A stretch of DNA of 64,000 nucleotides from Lycocorax pyrrhopterus obiensis (taxonomy: Eukaryota > Chordata > Aves > Passeriformes > Paradisaeidae), in contig JACSVZ010000004.1 in the NCBI GenBank assembly GCA_014706295.1, positions 86,497,047 to 86,561,046 of the forward strand. Reading direction: 5' to 3'. The notes under the pieces were generated by a model that ran no database searches, was not told the origin of the DNA, and saw only the letters and a list, made by a program, of their open reading frames with translations. Within the stretch, counting starts at the first letter, position 1. The number at the start of each line of letters is the position of its first letter. The position numbers were made by a program, and so were the translations under genes. This document shows positions 38,403 to 49,400 of this stretch, piece by piece.

Positions 38403-40891
38403 GTAAAAGAACTCAAACAAGAATAATAGATAAAAGGATTTTATTCTTACCTTTTATAATTTTTGGTTGTAAAGGAAATAGTATCAGTATTTTTACATGA
38501 GTATTCTCTGAGAATTGTTTACTAAAAGGGTAATAAGGAAGGACTAAGAATACTAAATTTGAATTCTGAATCTGGTCTCCTTTATTTAATAAATTTTATA
38601 GAGGCTTTAGCACTGCCAGTAACAACTTTATTGCACTGAATAACATATATTTAGAAAGTGTATCTAAGTATGGGTACCTGGAAGCACAATACAGACATCT
38701 GTGAGAATGGTTTCTTTTTAACTCTTTTTGTCCTTTTTCTCTTTAAATGAGTGTCCTCATAACCTAGGTAGGAATTCCTGGATGGCACTTTTTGTCAGAA
38801 AACACTGACTAATTGAAACCAAACCTTTTTGTGGAAAATTCTAGCTGAGGTGTAGCCAGTAGCTTGGAGCTGTAGACAGATGTGGAACCTTATATGTAGC
38901 TCCCTTCTGGTAATCAGGATAAACTTGTCTCTGGATCTTCTGCATGCACAGTGAATAAACTGCCCATTGGCTATTGGCAAGTCTCATTGGTATGTAAATA
39001 TCTGTGGACACCCTTCTCTCATTTTTCTGCCCTACATTTAGAAAAGTTCTAAGCTGACTGTGATGACAGTTATTTTAGTTTTGGTTTATTAAAACTTCAA
39101 AGCCCTTTCTGTAAACAAGCATTTGTTTTCCCAACAGATCTTAGAATTTCTTTCTAAAGTTCCCAATAAGCAGGTCCTTAAATTCATCACTGTTCAGCAG
39201 AATTCTCAAATTCATGGTTAGAGCTGAAAAATTGCTTACGTGTTCTGTGCTTTATTAATCTCAATCTGATTGCTTTCAGAAGTTAATCTAATCGATCACC
39301 CAGTATTGGGCCATGTGTAAAAATTAAGATGCTGCTGGTGAAAAACTCTAATTGCCTGGCAGTGCAGGGTTGTGACAGATAGAATATTTCCTATTGCTCA
39401 GTCTAGCCTTGTTTAAAATGTGCCAAGAAATAGGGCTTCCATCACTGTTTTAAAGAACATTTCCATTGTAAAATAGGTCTTGCCATTAGAATTTTTCCTG
39501 GAAATTCAGCCCAAATTTTCATCTCTTTATTTCACCCCATTACTCATAAAGTTTCTCCAGTAGCTGATTTAAAACTGTTTCAATTTCCAAATGTTTTAGT
39601 TTATCCAATAATTGAACCACCACTTCTGAGCAGAAGTGGAGACTCCATTCTTTTTCATTAAGGAGCAATGGATGCATGGAGTGTTACTTTTATAACCTTT
39701 GCTGATTCTTGAGCTCCATTCCATTGTCTGCTTTTAATATTTATTTGTTGAGAGAGATTGTGATAGCATTAACCCACATGCTATCATTCCTGTGGTCTTG
39801 TTCCTGCCTACTGCAAATATATGACAGGCCTCTCCAAATCTGCATAGGCATGAATGGCTTTGATAAACAGCACTGAGACATGTCCTGGTTTAACCCTTGT
39901 CTTAGAATTTGAAATATTATATTAAGTAACTTTCTAAGCATAGTTTACTATTCCTCCTATATGACTGAAATATATTAAACAAATTAAAATATATTGTTCA
40001 ATATTAAAGTAGATATTAACAGGAAGAAAACATTCTGATTGTCCAAAAATGATTTTGTGATTAGCTGTTTTCTCATGTGAAGTAGATCTTGTCTACTGAA
40101 ACAAGCAACTAGGATTGCTTTTATTGTTTCAAGTCAAGTAGTGGCGAGTTGTAATTCAGGATTTTCTTGTTACTGCTCAAGGGAACTTGCAGACAAATTG
40201 TCAGTTAAATATCTTCAGTACCAACAGCAAAAGTTTGGAATTCCTGATATCTGACACCTCTGAGAACAATAAAAAGAACTGATATTTTGCCTTGTCTTTT
40301 CAATTGCCAACTGCATTTACCAAAGTGGGTTCTTTCTTCCGCTGAAATGAGATATCGTTTGTCAAATTGACACTTATAAGTGTATTTTGGTTTGTTTCTT
40401 TTTTAGAGAAGGTACTTAGTATCTTATTTTTTAATTCTTCACTCATCCAGAGTAAGCTGGTAAGAAATTTCATAAGGTCAGTAGGTCTTTGATATTTTCA
40501 ACAAGAGGTAGAAGCAAAGCCATTCCAGAACTAGGAAATTTCCTTATTCTGTGGGAATTTGGAAGGGATGGTGGAATTATCATAGCTCCTACAGAGATTT
40601 TCAGAGTTTTTTTTCATCTTGTAAAACTAAATTGCTACTTTTGAACCTCCATAAGACTTATTAAAAGATTAGAGTAAATTTAGTCTAAAATTTAGTGATT
40701 AAGCTTTTTCTTTTATGTAATGAATTTTGTTTAAAGATCAAAAATCTACCAGTCATCATACCAATGTTAAGAAGGTGATACAGTGGTATATTACATCTTT
40801 CCACTATTTGTTGATCACAAGAATATGAATGTTATTATAGTATATTACCACTATTTTGATACAAAGACTTAAAATATGTTTGCTATTTCAG
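38403..40891. other. COL21A1: COL21A1 intron 11, 2,489 nt
   Basis: GT-AG intron holding an old CR1-like fragment at 39385-39690. Confidence 0.8.
39385..39690 (-). mobile_element. Ancient CR1/L3-like LINE fragment
   Basis: TTGTTTAAAATGTGCCAAG, then GGGCTTCCATCACTG, TTTTTCCTGGAAATTCAGCC and CACCCCATTACTC match, in order, the reverse complement of the late ORF2 region of old amniote CR1 elements. It is the older counterpart of the region in the younger copy at 15782-16322. It is strongly diverged, without open frame, and both edges are approximate. Confidence 0.6.
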
Positions 40892-40945
40892 GGTGACAGT
40901 GGACTTCCTGGTTTTCCTGGATTACATGGGATGCCAGCACCAAAG
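40892..40945 (+). CDS. COL21A1: COL21A1 coding exon 12: six triplets with a Gly-to-Ala break (residues 515-532)
   Basis: A 54-nt exon encoding GDSGLPGFPGLHGMPAPK. The last triplet is Ala-Pro-Lys instead of Gly-X-Y: codon GCA at 40937-40939 gives Ala530 where the family has Gly. The acceptor is TGCTATTTCAG. The donor AAG|GTTGAA is weaker than the others in the gene. Everything else matches the family segment GLPGFPGLHGMPG. The frame is open and the next exon resumes with Gly. Confidence 0.93.
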
Positions 40946-41795
40946 GTTGAATTTAAATATTTCTTGTTACAATATTCCTGTGTTTCAGCTTGCCCTGTAG
41001 TTTAATTTGAAGGGAAAACAAGTCTATATACAATACTATGTCAGAGCATTTGATGAATTACTCAAAATGAATAGATATGAAGGTGATGTTTAGGGAAGAT
41101 ACATGCCATGGGACTTCATTACATAGATATCAAACAATAGAAACACCTGTTATTTCATTTCTGTTTTGCTCTATGGGATTTTATATTAATTCGATTTTAC
41201 TACTACTTAGAGGATTCTTCATTACAAATAATGTTTTTAAAAAATAAAAACAATTTTATGATTTTCTTGTCATTCTACTTGAGTGACAGCACTTTAAAGG
41301 ACAGTTCTGGTCTGTCACAGTGAGTTTAGTTCATGTGTGTATTCCCCAAAACAATTTTCCCTATATTTTTTGCTCATCTATGTTAGTAGTAGAATTTACC
41401 TCTTAGTTTTTCCAAATTTGTGTTTTTAACTCTTCAAATAAGGTCTTCAGAAAAGTCCAGCTCTTTTCAAGGAGCTGAATTTTCACTTAGGTTCCTGCCT
41501 ATACTGAAGCAATGAGAATCACAAAGTGCCTTCTATAGAAAGTAGAAGCATTAAGTCTGCTAGCTGTGGATCATCTCACCATCAGTGTTGGACATTCTGG
41601 CCTTCTCCTCTAGGAAAGCTGGGCAAATTCAGGATTTGCCTTTAAGTCTTGAGCATATCTTTTATATCACATGGAACTCTTTGCCTTCTTTGTGTCTGCT
41701 ATACATGTATACTTTATATATATGTATATATATATATATCTTTATGTAACTACTTCTATTTTAAAAGTTAATTTGCTCACATACATTTTGTCTAG
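40946..41795. other. COL21A1: COL21A1 intron 12, 850 nt
   Basis: Intron with a weak donor (GTTGAA) and a good acceptor. It contains a TA-rich microsatellite at 41704-41742. Confidence 0.85.
41704..41742. repeat. (TA)n-rich microsatellite
   Basis: TATACTTTATATATATG followed by TATATATATATATATC, an interrupted TA tract just upstream of coding exon 13. Confidence 0.85.
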
Positions 41796-41849
41796 GGAGA
41801 AAGAGGTCCTAAAGGAGATCAAGGAGTGCCAGGAATATATGGAAAAAAG
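41796..41849 (+). CDS. COL21A1: COL21A1 coding exon 13: six Gly-X-Y triplets (residues 533-550)
   Basis: A 54-nt exon encoding GERGPKGDQGVPGIYGKK. The acceptor is CATTTTGTCTAG and the donor AAG|GTAAGT. Charged triplets (GER, GPK, GDQ) are typical of the helix surface. The end GxYGKK matches the family segment. Confidence 0.95.
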
Positions 41850-43350
41850 GTAAGTGACTTTATAATTATAAATTAAAGCAAAATGCTGTTGGTATCTGTG
41901 ATGGGGTGACCTTGACTGGCTGCCTGGTGCAAACCCCCAAGCACTTCTCTTAATCTCTCTTCTCAATAGTATGAGTGAGAAAATAAGATGGAAAAGCTTG
42001 TGGGTCCAGATAAGAGAGATCACCTGCCAGTTACTGTCACAGGCAAAACAGTGGCTACTTGGGGGAAATTAATTTAATTTATTGACAACTAAAATAAGTT
42101 TGGATAGTGAGGAAAAAAAAAACCCCAAACAACTAAACCACGTTTTCCTCCACCCAGCCTTTTTCCAGGCTCAACTTCCCTCCTTCATGGGATAGGAAGT
42201 AGGGAGCAAGGCTGGGCAGTCTTTAATAGCTTCTCCCTGCTCTTCCTCCTCACACTCCTCGCCTGCTCCAGTGCAGGTCCTTCCCATGGCCCGCGGGCCT
42301 TCAGGGCAAACCCAGTCTTGCATGGAGTCTCCATGGGCTGCACCTTGCTACCACAGCTCCACCATGGCCCCCTCCAAAGGCTACAGGGGCCTCTGCTCCA
42401 GCACCCTCTTCTTGGTGTCTGCAGAGCTGTCACCTTTTCTTTCCTTACTTTGTTGGTGTCATGTTTCTGTCCCTTTTTAAACACGTTCCTCAGTGCCACC
42501 CGGGCTGTGGGCTGGTTGGATCTGGCTGGAACTGGCTGTGTCCGGCTGGGGCAGCCCGGCCTCCCCTCACGGAGCCCCCCGCAGCCCCTGCTGGGACCCT
42601 GGGCATGGGAACCCCAGACAACATAATTAATATTTTCATAGCATGTATTCACAGAGAAGGTAATTCTTCATTTACAGCTGAGAAAAAATGTTCACTGCTT
42701 TTACTGGATGTATTTACATTTAGCAATATCAAACTCACGCTCTTCTTACTTGGATGTTTTGAGAACTGTCTTCATTCTGTTAGTGGATTGGTGCAATTCA
42801 TTTTCACATAGCACAAAATTCATGTATTTTTTGTAAATGTGTCTATGGGGTAACACACCATATATAGGGCATATGTAATAATTATATTGCAAAGAAGTCT
42901 AGTTTTTAGTATAGATGTACATATAACCAAACACGAGAAAGGGAGAAGAGTTAGAGGAGTGAGGAGAGGAGCACATGAAAGGAGTGAGGCTGATAGTGGA
43001 TGGGAAGAGAGATGTTTTAATCTGTAATTTATATAAAGCAGAGAGTATATTTTGGCCATCCAGTGTTTTCAGCTGTATTTTCACCTGTCCTTATATTTTC
43101 TTCATGTGTTTAGTCTAGAGTTTTAAGCAATTTGAAAGAGGGTCTGTGTTAGCATTTCTATAGTTTGTAGCATATTTTTGTTTATGTAATGGGGTCGTAG
43201 TTATTAATTGACAACTGCCTGTGTTAATAAAGAAACAGATCTGTGCATTTTCAAAATAAGAAATAACATACGTGAATTATTGGTTAAATATATTGAATTT
43301 GCAGCATAAACATTGAGCACTACTTACTTTTTGTTTGCTGTTTTTCTCAG
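41850..43350. other. COL21A1: COL21A1 intron 13, 1,501 nt
   Basis: GT-AG intron, about half of which is the LTR at 41897-42623. Confidence 0.85.
41897..42623 (-). mobile_element. Avian endogenous retroviral LTR, ERVL-like (about 727 bp)
   Basis: The block is much more GC-rich than its surroundings and runs from TGTGATGGGGTGACCTTG to CCCCAGACAACA, so the minus strand has the TG...CA form, beginning TGTTGTCTGGGG. It contains the recurring bird LTR stretches GCTCCAGTGCAGGTCC, AAAATAAGATGGAAAAGC and CTCCATGGGCTGCA. A minus-strand AATAAA lies at 42078-42083. No convincing target duplication and no internal viral genes were found. Overlapping open frames on both strands (up to 155 codons) are by-products. 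The family assignment rests on recall. Confidence 0.7.
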
Positions 43351-43404
43351 GGTTCAAAAGGAGAGAAGGGTGATACAGGATTTCCAGGAATGCCTGGACG
43401 ATCT
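43351..43404 (+). CDS. COL21A1: COL21A1 coding exon 14: six Gly-X-Y triplets (residues 551-568)
   Basis: A 54-nt exon encoding GSKGEKGDTGFPGMPGRS. The acceptor GTTTTTCTCAG is strong and the donor is TCT|GTAAGT. It is separated from exon 15 by only 78 nt. Confidence 0.95.
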
Positions 43405-43482
43405 GTAAGTTTTCTGAAGACGATTTGTCGTTAACTTTTCCTTGTTAATTCACCTACTGATTACTGTTAAATGTTGCCACAG
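43405..43482. other. COL21A1: COL21A1 intron 14, 78 nt minimal intron
   Basis: GTAAGT donor and CCACAG acceptor, near the lower size limit for vertebrate introns. The only intron under 100 nt in the window. Confidence 0.93.
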
Positions 43483-43536
43483 GGAGATCCTGGTAGAAAT
43501 GGGAAAGATGGATTACCAGGCAGTCCTGGCTTCAAG
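43483..43536 (+). CDS. COL21A1: COL21A1 coding exon 15: six Gly-X-Y triplets (residues 569-586)
   Basis: A 54-nt exon encoding GDPGRNGKDGLPGSPGFK, close to the family segment GEPGRHGKDGLMGSPGFK. The acceptor is TTGCCACAG and the donor AAG|GTATGT. Confidence 0.96.
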
Positions 43537-46111
43537 GTATGTAGAAATGTATGTTAATATCTTGATAAAAATCTTCAGTAGCATTGCTCTGTTGTAAACA
43601 TACCCAGTTTATTCTGTGGAGAATTACTGGAAATTAAAATAACGTTGTTACTGGGAGATGTGGAAGATTACTGCAGTAATAAGCAGCCTTCATTGTTTTC
43701 AGTTGTTCTGTGAGCCTCAGAGGCAAAGCTTTTATTAAGATTGTATTAGTGATCATTAGAGATTGTTTATACTTTATCTCCCTTATCCTTTTGTATTTCT
43801 CTAACCCTGTGATTGTGTTAAAGAGATTTATATACAAGCATACACCAGAGAACATAATTGCTTTTGAAGGGAGCTGCAGGAAAATTAGGGGAAAGTACCT
43901 TCAGTATTGGATTAATGTTTGTGTTTGTATTCTCTTCACTATGCAGTGCTGTTCGTATTTAACGTAGAACAGTTTTTCAAGTCAACTAGGTATGTGTCTA
44001 CTGTAAGAAAGACAACAGGATCTGGTATTTCTATAATGTATTGCAGTCTGTGAGCTCACTGGATGTTTTGCTTGCCGAGTTGTTGTTTGCACTGTTCTAA
44101 TTTGTGAAAACATCAACTTTAGCAGTACCAGTTTTAAGTTCACAGGGAAAAGATTTCAATAATATGTGATGCAAATGCTCAATTGAATTGATCTAAAGAA
44201 GTTTTTCAACAGCAGCTTTGTTCCTATAAGATTTTTTTTTTATAATAATGAAATTATCTAGGGCTGCTCAAGTTAGTGTTCCTTCAGTGTCCAAAAGTGC
44301 AAGTGTACTTCTGAGTGCTTTTGTCTAAATTCATATTGCTGTATTTGGAGATCTGGGTCTTCCATTTTATGACCATGCTTGTGTAGAGCAGTTGGGGATG
44401 CAGCTGGGAATATCCGTGACATTTGCTGCAGCAGGGAGATATGACACAAGACCTGTGAGAGACCTAAAACCTTCCAGGCAGTAGCTGTCAATGGATCCAG
44501 GGTAATGCCAAGGGAGTCTGGAGAGCAGATCAGCTCAGAGAAGGCAGACTCGTCGGTATCAGTTGAGTTGTGTACATAAAAAGCCCCTGGTGCATTTGAA
44601 ACGCATTCATGTCCAAAACATCCTCAGGGAGCTGAAAAATATGTCCTATGGAAAGCCAGTGCCTTTCTGGAGTGGGAGCAGACAAGATACTATTGGGTAT
44701 CTCAGATATGACCAAACATCTGTGTGTGGGCAATGGAACTCAACTCCTGGAGTCTGGTCAGCTGAATCAATCCTCCATCAATTGTCCCAACTAGACTTCT
44801 GTTATCTGTGATATGAGCTTGGTTACTCCCCAGGAATTTGTTTCAAATGCATCCTCTCTTATTTTACGTATATATATATTTTTTTTATATATATAAATAT
44901 ATGTATATCTATAGGTATATACACACATACACATACACAGATATCATTGCTAAGTTGGAGGAGTAATTCTTTCTCTGGTACTGTAGAAGGTAGGAAAATT
45001 AGATATTAGATTTTTTTCTTCTCTGCTATTTGATAGCATGGACTGGTAATAGTCACAGTTAACATTAACATAAAATTTTAACTGTTACTGGTGGCAATTT
45101 AGAGTGAAGCATTATTATAGTTGCTAGAGCATGAATTTGGAGTGTACTTGCATATGTTTTATGCTTGTAAGCAATATACAGAGAATTCAGTATATTGTGT
45201 GAATGTGTGTACATTTAAACTGCAAGACATTTTCTGGACTATTTTCCGTATTATTGTACTACAAAAATATGACATGCTCATTAGTTTTTATTAATTTCAT
45301 AATGTAATAGTTAATAGAAGCCATATTTTTCATTCAAACATTTTGTTAGCCTGACTTCAACATCTGCTTGCTATAAAACATTGCTTCATTCTGGGTCTGT
45401 AATCAAATTCAGAACAGTAACAAACAGGCTGTCTTTGAAGGAAATTTCTGCTGGTGCTTTCCTGGTTTTTTACAATATCCATTTTGGGAAAGAATGTGGA
45501 AAAAACATGCCTTGAAACCCAGATGCTACTCATTGTTACTTCAAGTCCAGCTTTTATAATTTTAAGTTAATTAGTGCCAGATTATTTTATATGTGTTTGT
45601 GTGTATATCTATCTCATCTATATCTATATCTTTGCCTTTTTTTAATGTGCTTTTATTTCTGGAATTATTCAGCATTTCAGAATACTTTAGTATCATACAT
45701 ACTTTGATAAATACTTGTGGTACTGCTCTATTCTGTAGTACTTTGAAATATTTCTTCATACCATTGTTTATACTAACAGTTAGACAGTAACAGTTTATTA
45801 CTGTTTTATGCATTTTTTCTACCAGAAAAAAAACAGAAATTAACAGAAATTGCTGTTCTGAGTGAAAAGAAAATTGTCTCTCATCTCTTTTTGCAAACTG
45901 TTTGATAGCATGTGTCAGACACAGTATGAGGGAGTATTGGATTGATGACACTTCTTGCTGTGTCTTATACTTTTAAGAGATGTTTATTTGGTGAAGTCTC
46001 AATGTGTATTGGTTTTAAATTTTACTTATACTAAAAATATAATTTACTATTTAAAATTATTTTTATTATGCAAATAAGGTTGTTTTTGTAAGTCTTTTTT
46101 TTATTTTAAAG
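43537..46111. other. COL21A1: COL21A1 intron 15, 2,575 nt
   Basis: GT-AG intron. A less AT-rich block at about 44270-44810 could be an old unclassified repeat, but I cannot name it. A TA/CA microsatellite follows at 44869-44940. Confidence 0.75.
44869..44940. repeat. TA/CA compound microsatellite
   Basis: TATATATATATTTTTTTTAT, further TATA units and then TACACACATACACATACACA form a 70-bp low-complexity tract. Confidence 0.9.
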
Positions 46112-46165
46112 GGAGAAGTTGGGCAGCCTGGATCTCCAGGCCTAGAAGGACATCAAGGAGAGCCT
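46112..46165 (+). CDS. COL21A1: COL21A1 coding exon 16: six Gly-X-Y triplets (residues 587-604)
   Basis: A 54-nt exon encoding GEVGQPGSPGLEGHQGEP. The acceptor ends TTATTTTAAAG, where a purine-rich end follows a T-rich tract, and the donor is CCT|GTAAGT. The family continues directly from GEP to GIPG, supplied 15.3 kb downstream. Confidence 0.93.
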
Positions 46166-46435
46166 GTAAGTGATTAAATTGATGACATATCCTTATGTAC
46201 AGATTTGTTTTGTTGGCTTTTATCTTTTTTTTTCTTTTTAGTTAGTGGCTATTATACTTCATGTTTAATTTATGTTGATTTGAATTGGTTGATATGTCCA
46301 TTTCTTAAAAAGTGCTTGTTTCTTTTCTGCTGTTCATCTTTAAATTTGATTTAATTAAAAGAAATAAACAAGCCCTTAAAGTCAGAGATGCCTTAAAAAA
46401 AAATTCTTAACCATATCGCTGTTGTGTATACTGAA

Positions 46436-46438
<3 letters not shown>

Positions 46439-46478
<40 letters not shown>
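46439..46478. repeat. (TA)20 microsatellite
   Basis: An uninterrupted TA dinucleotide run of about 40 bp. Confidence 0.97.
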
Positions 46479-46481
<3 letters not shown>

Positions 46482-49400
46482 CTCCACATTATAAAACTGT
46501 CTCATTATTGATTTCTGTCCTGTTGATGTTATGGTATAGTTAGACGTTAATAATTACTTACTTGAGGAAAGATTCTGGGTGGGTTTAACTCTCGTTTCTG
46601 CTACATGGTGTATCTTCTTTCATATACTCATTAATGGCACTTTTAAAGTCCATTTTTTCACTATGTACCACTGCCTTTCCTTTGTCCAGTTTTACTGGCC
46701 TTTTACTTCCTTGCATCTTCTTACACCATATTATCTGCATGTCTGTTCTTCTTGCTTGGCTGGGGACCGTTCTGCTTCATTTTTGCTTTGCTTGTTTCCA
46801 AAGACGTTGTTCCTCTACCGGTATTTGGAAAACTCCTCAGGGCAGCTCGTTTTACCTCCTCTTAATATCTGATAGCTGGGCTTTGTCCTCTTTGTTTCCT
46901 CGTTTAGCTCTTTAAGGCCAGCAGACTGCTTGAAGCAGATGAGCCAAGATTGAGGCTTTGAATGCTGAGAGACAGCCAGCTGTCTTCAAACCATCAGCAA
47001 TTCTTCTGTAGGTCAAGAGCAGTAAATGCAGCTTAGTTGGTGGAGCACTGCCTTACAGATGAATTACATTCTGAATTACATTTTGAATTGTAAAATAAGG
47101 AGATAGAGCTGTATACTGTCAGAAATTTTGTGGTATTGAATGTAATGGGAGGCAGTCTGAGTTACATGATACTGAAATCTAATAGAGAGTTTTGATAATG
47201 AGGAGTTGGAAATAGTACTTCCAGCAGAAGAATTCTCAAACCTTTTCATTTAAATTTTTTATATATTCACCAAAACCTCCTGAAACATTTTGAGTAGACT
47301 GCAAAACACTGAGAAATCATGCCCAAGAGACTTTCTTCCCATTTGTCGGGCTTAAGTGAAAAACACACATAATCCCTCCCTTGGCTTTATTTTTTCCTCT
47401 TTTTCTGCCCCAAATAACTGTGAGGTGTTTTAACCTTTTACAGTCTGTGGTATCTTCATATGTAAGAAAGACTGGACGTGAATGTTAATTGAATATCATA
47501 AAATACAACTGAAAGGATTCTGGTATATTGTAAGTTGGTATACCGTAACAAATGTGTTGAGATAATAATGAGTTCTCTTATTGTCCCTAGCCTTATTTTG
47601 TCTCTTTTCATTTTTACAAAAGAAATGGTAGTTGGTCATTGTGATTTTTTAAAAAATTAGTCTAAGAAATGGAAGGAAAAAGGCACTTCTAACCTAGGGA
47701 AAACTAAATTTTTAATACTTTAACAGCTCTCTTTCTAGTGTGATAGCATTGGTTAAGTATGAACTATATCTACTAAAGAAATATAGATGCTTCACAATAT
47801 AACAGTTTAAACAGCAATGTAAACTCATCACTAAAGTCTCATAATTTTGCTTTAAAGGGATATGAATTCGTAGATTTAAGACATTAAAGGCACTAAGAAG
47901 CCTTTTAAAATCACCACAAAATAATACAGAGGGAGACTTCCAAAATAGAAACAACTACAGCAAATTTAAACAATTGTAATAGAGCAAGCCAAATTGCATT
48001 GCATGCTTCATTCATAATCAGTGGAGGTTCTGAAGAGCAGAAAGTCTACATGCTGACCATGAAATTGCCTTAAGGTCACCATTAGGAAATGTAAGGCACT
48101 GAGTCATCCCTGCTCATCTGCCTCTATTGCTGATGTAGCACCATCCTGCATGAGCAAACACAGCGCTCCCATCTATTTAGGGCCTGGAGGAGGAGCAAAG
48201 AGCAGAGCAGTTCAGTGCAGAAATGTTGTGGTAAAAGTGTGTGTTTGGGTTGTGGAAAATGAAAGCTATCCTCATCTGTGAGATATATGGGCTCCTCTAT
48301 TCAGTTGAGGGTAATTGGCTTTCACCTGTTGGAGAGGGAGCTGGATTTTGGGGGCTGTGAGTGATGTCTTGTGCAACTTAGTGCTTCTGTTTTTTCTGTT
48401 GTTCCCCAAATGTGTATTTGATGTCTGACATGTAAGCGCCTCCTCTTGGCTCCCCTTCTGTGGAATTCAGTGTAATCTTCTCTGGTGGGATAGCATTCTA
48501 GTTAGGGCACTGGTGTGGAAGAGGGGGATTGATCTGTGCTGTGCCATCCCTGTGACAGCCAAATAGGTTGCCGAAGCACAAGACAAGCCTTGGATGATCC
48601 AGGTGAAGCTGGATGACTTTATATCATTAACCAGCCACATGCAGCTGTGGCCCTGGGACAGCTCAGCAGGTTGCGTGGATACCCCACCCACACAAACATA
48701 CATGCAGACAGTCTTTATTTCTTTCATTCAGCCACATTAGTGTTAGACATGGCTTAATTTGTTAAGTTGATGATTTAAAAAATAGTCATCTTATGATCTG
48801 TCTTGCTTTAGCAAATAAAAATACCATGGTTGTGAAATGAATGCATCTTGAGACAACATCTAAGGAGCAACTGTCTAGAATGCAGAGCATGGATGACCTG
48901 AACTCCCATTACCTCCAGCCTTTGAGATGTGTGGTTATTTTTTGAACAGAATACTTTCTGGTATATTATTACTGTTATTAATCCCCAAAGTTACAAACAG
49001 AAAAAGTAGGTTGTAAAGCTAAATAAATAATTTCAAACTATGTGCTTGATTTCCCTCAGTAATACCATTTGGAACTTCAGTTAACCAGACTATCCCAGTT
49101 CTGCCCGCTCTGTAGAATAACATGTGACAGTATGGACAGAATAATTTAGATAGGATTTAGTAAAGGTAGTAATCAAGCTCATTTTCCTGAGGACAAAAAC
49201 AGGCCATGCTGTCACTTGAGTAGTTTAATGGCTAGTCATCTATCTTACTGATGACAGGCTGTTTTGATAAATACATTTTTTGAGGGACCAAATGTCTATA
49301 GTATAAATAAAGATTTATTTGAGCTTAATTTCAGCCTGACTGCCTTTTTTAACATAGGTAGGGTTTTTCAGAATTGGGTTTCAGTGGAAGCTCCTTGTGT

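Noticed and set aside
42185..42652. Open frames of 102-155 codons on both strands
   Set aside because: They fall in the GC-rich LTR at 41897-42623 and have no domain; open frames are expected there.
47018..47090. Possible tRNA gene (A-box-like GCAGCTTAGTTGGTGGAGC)
   Set aside because: No B box at the right spacing and no cloverleaf; at most an eroded SINE fragment.
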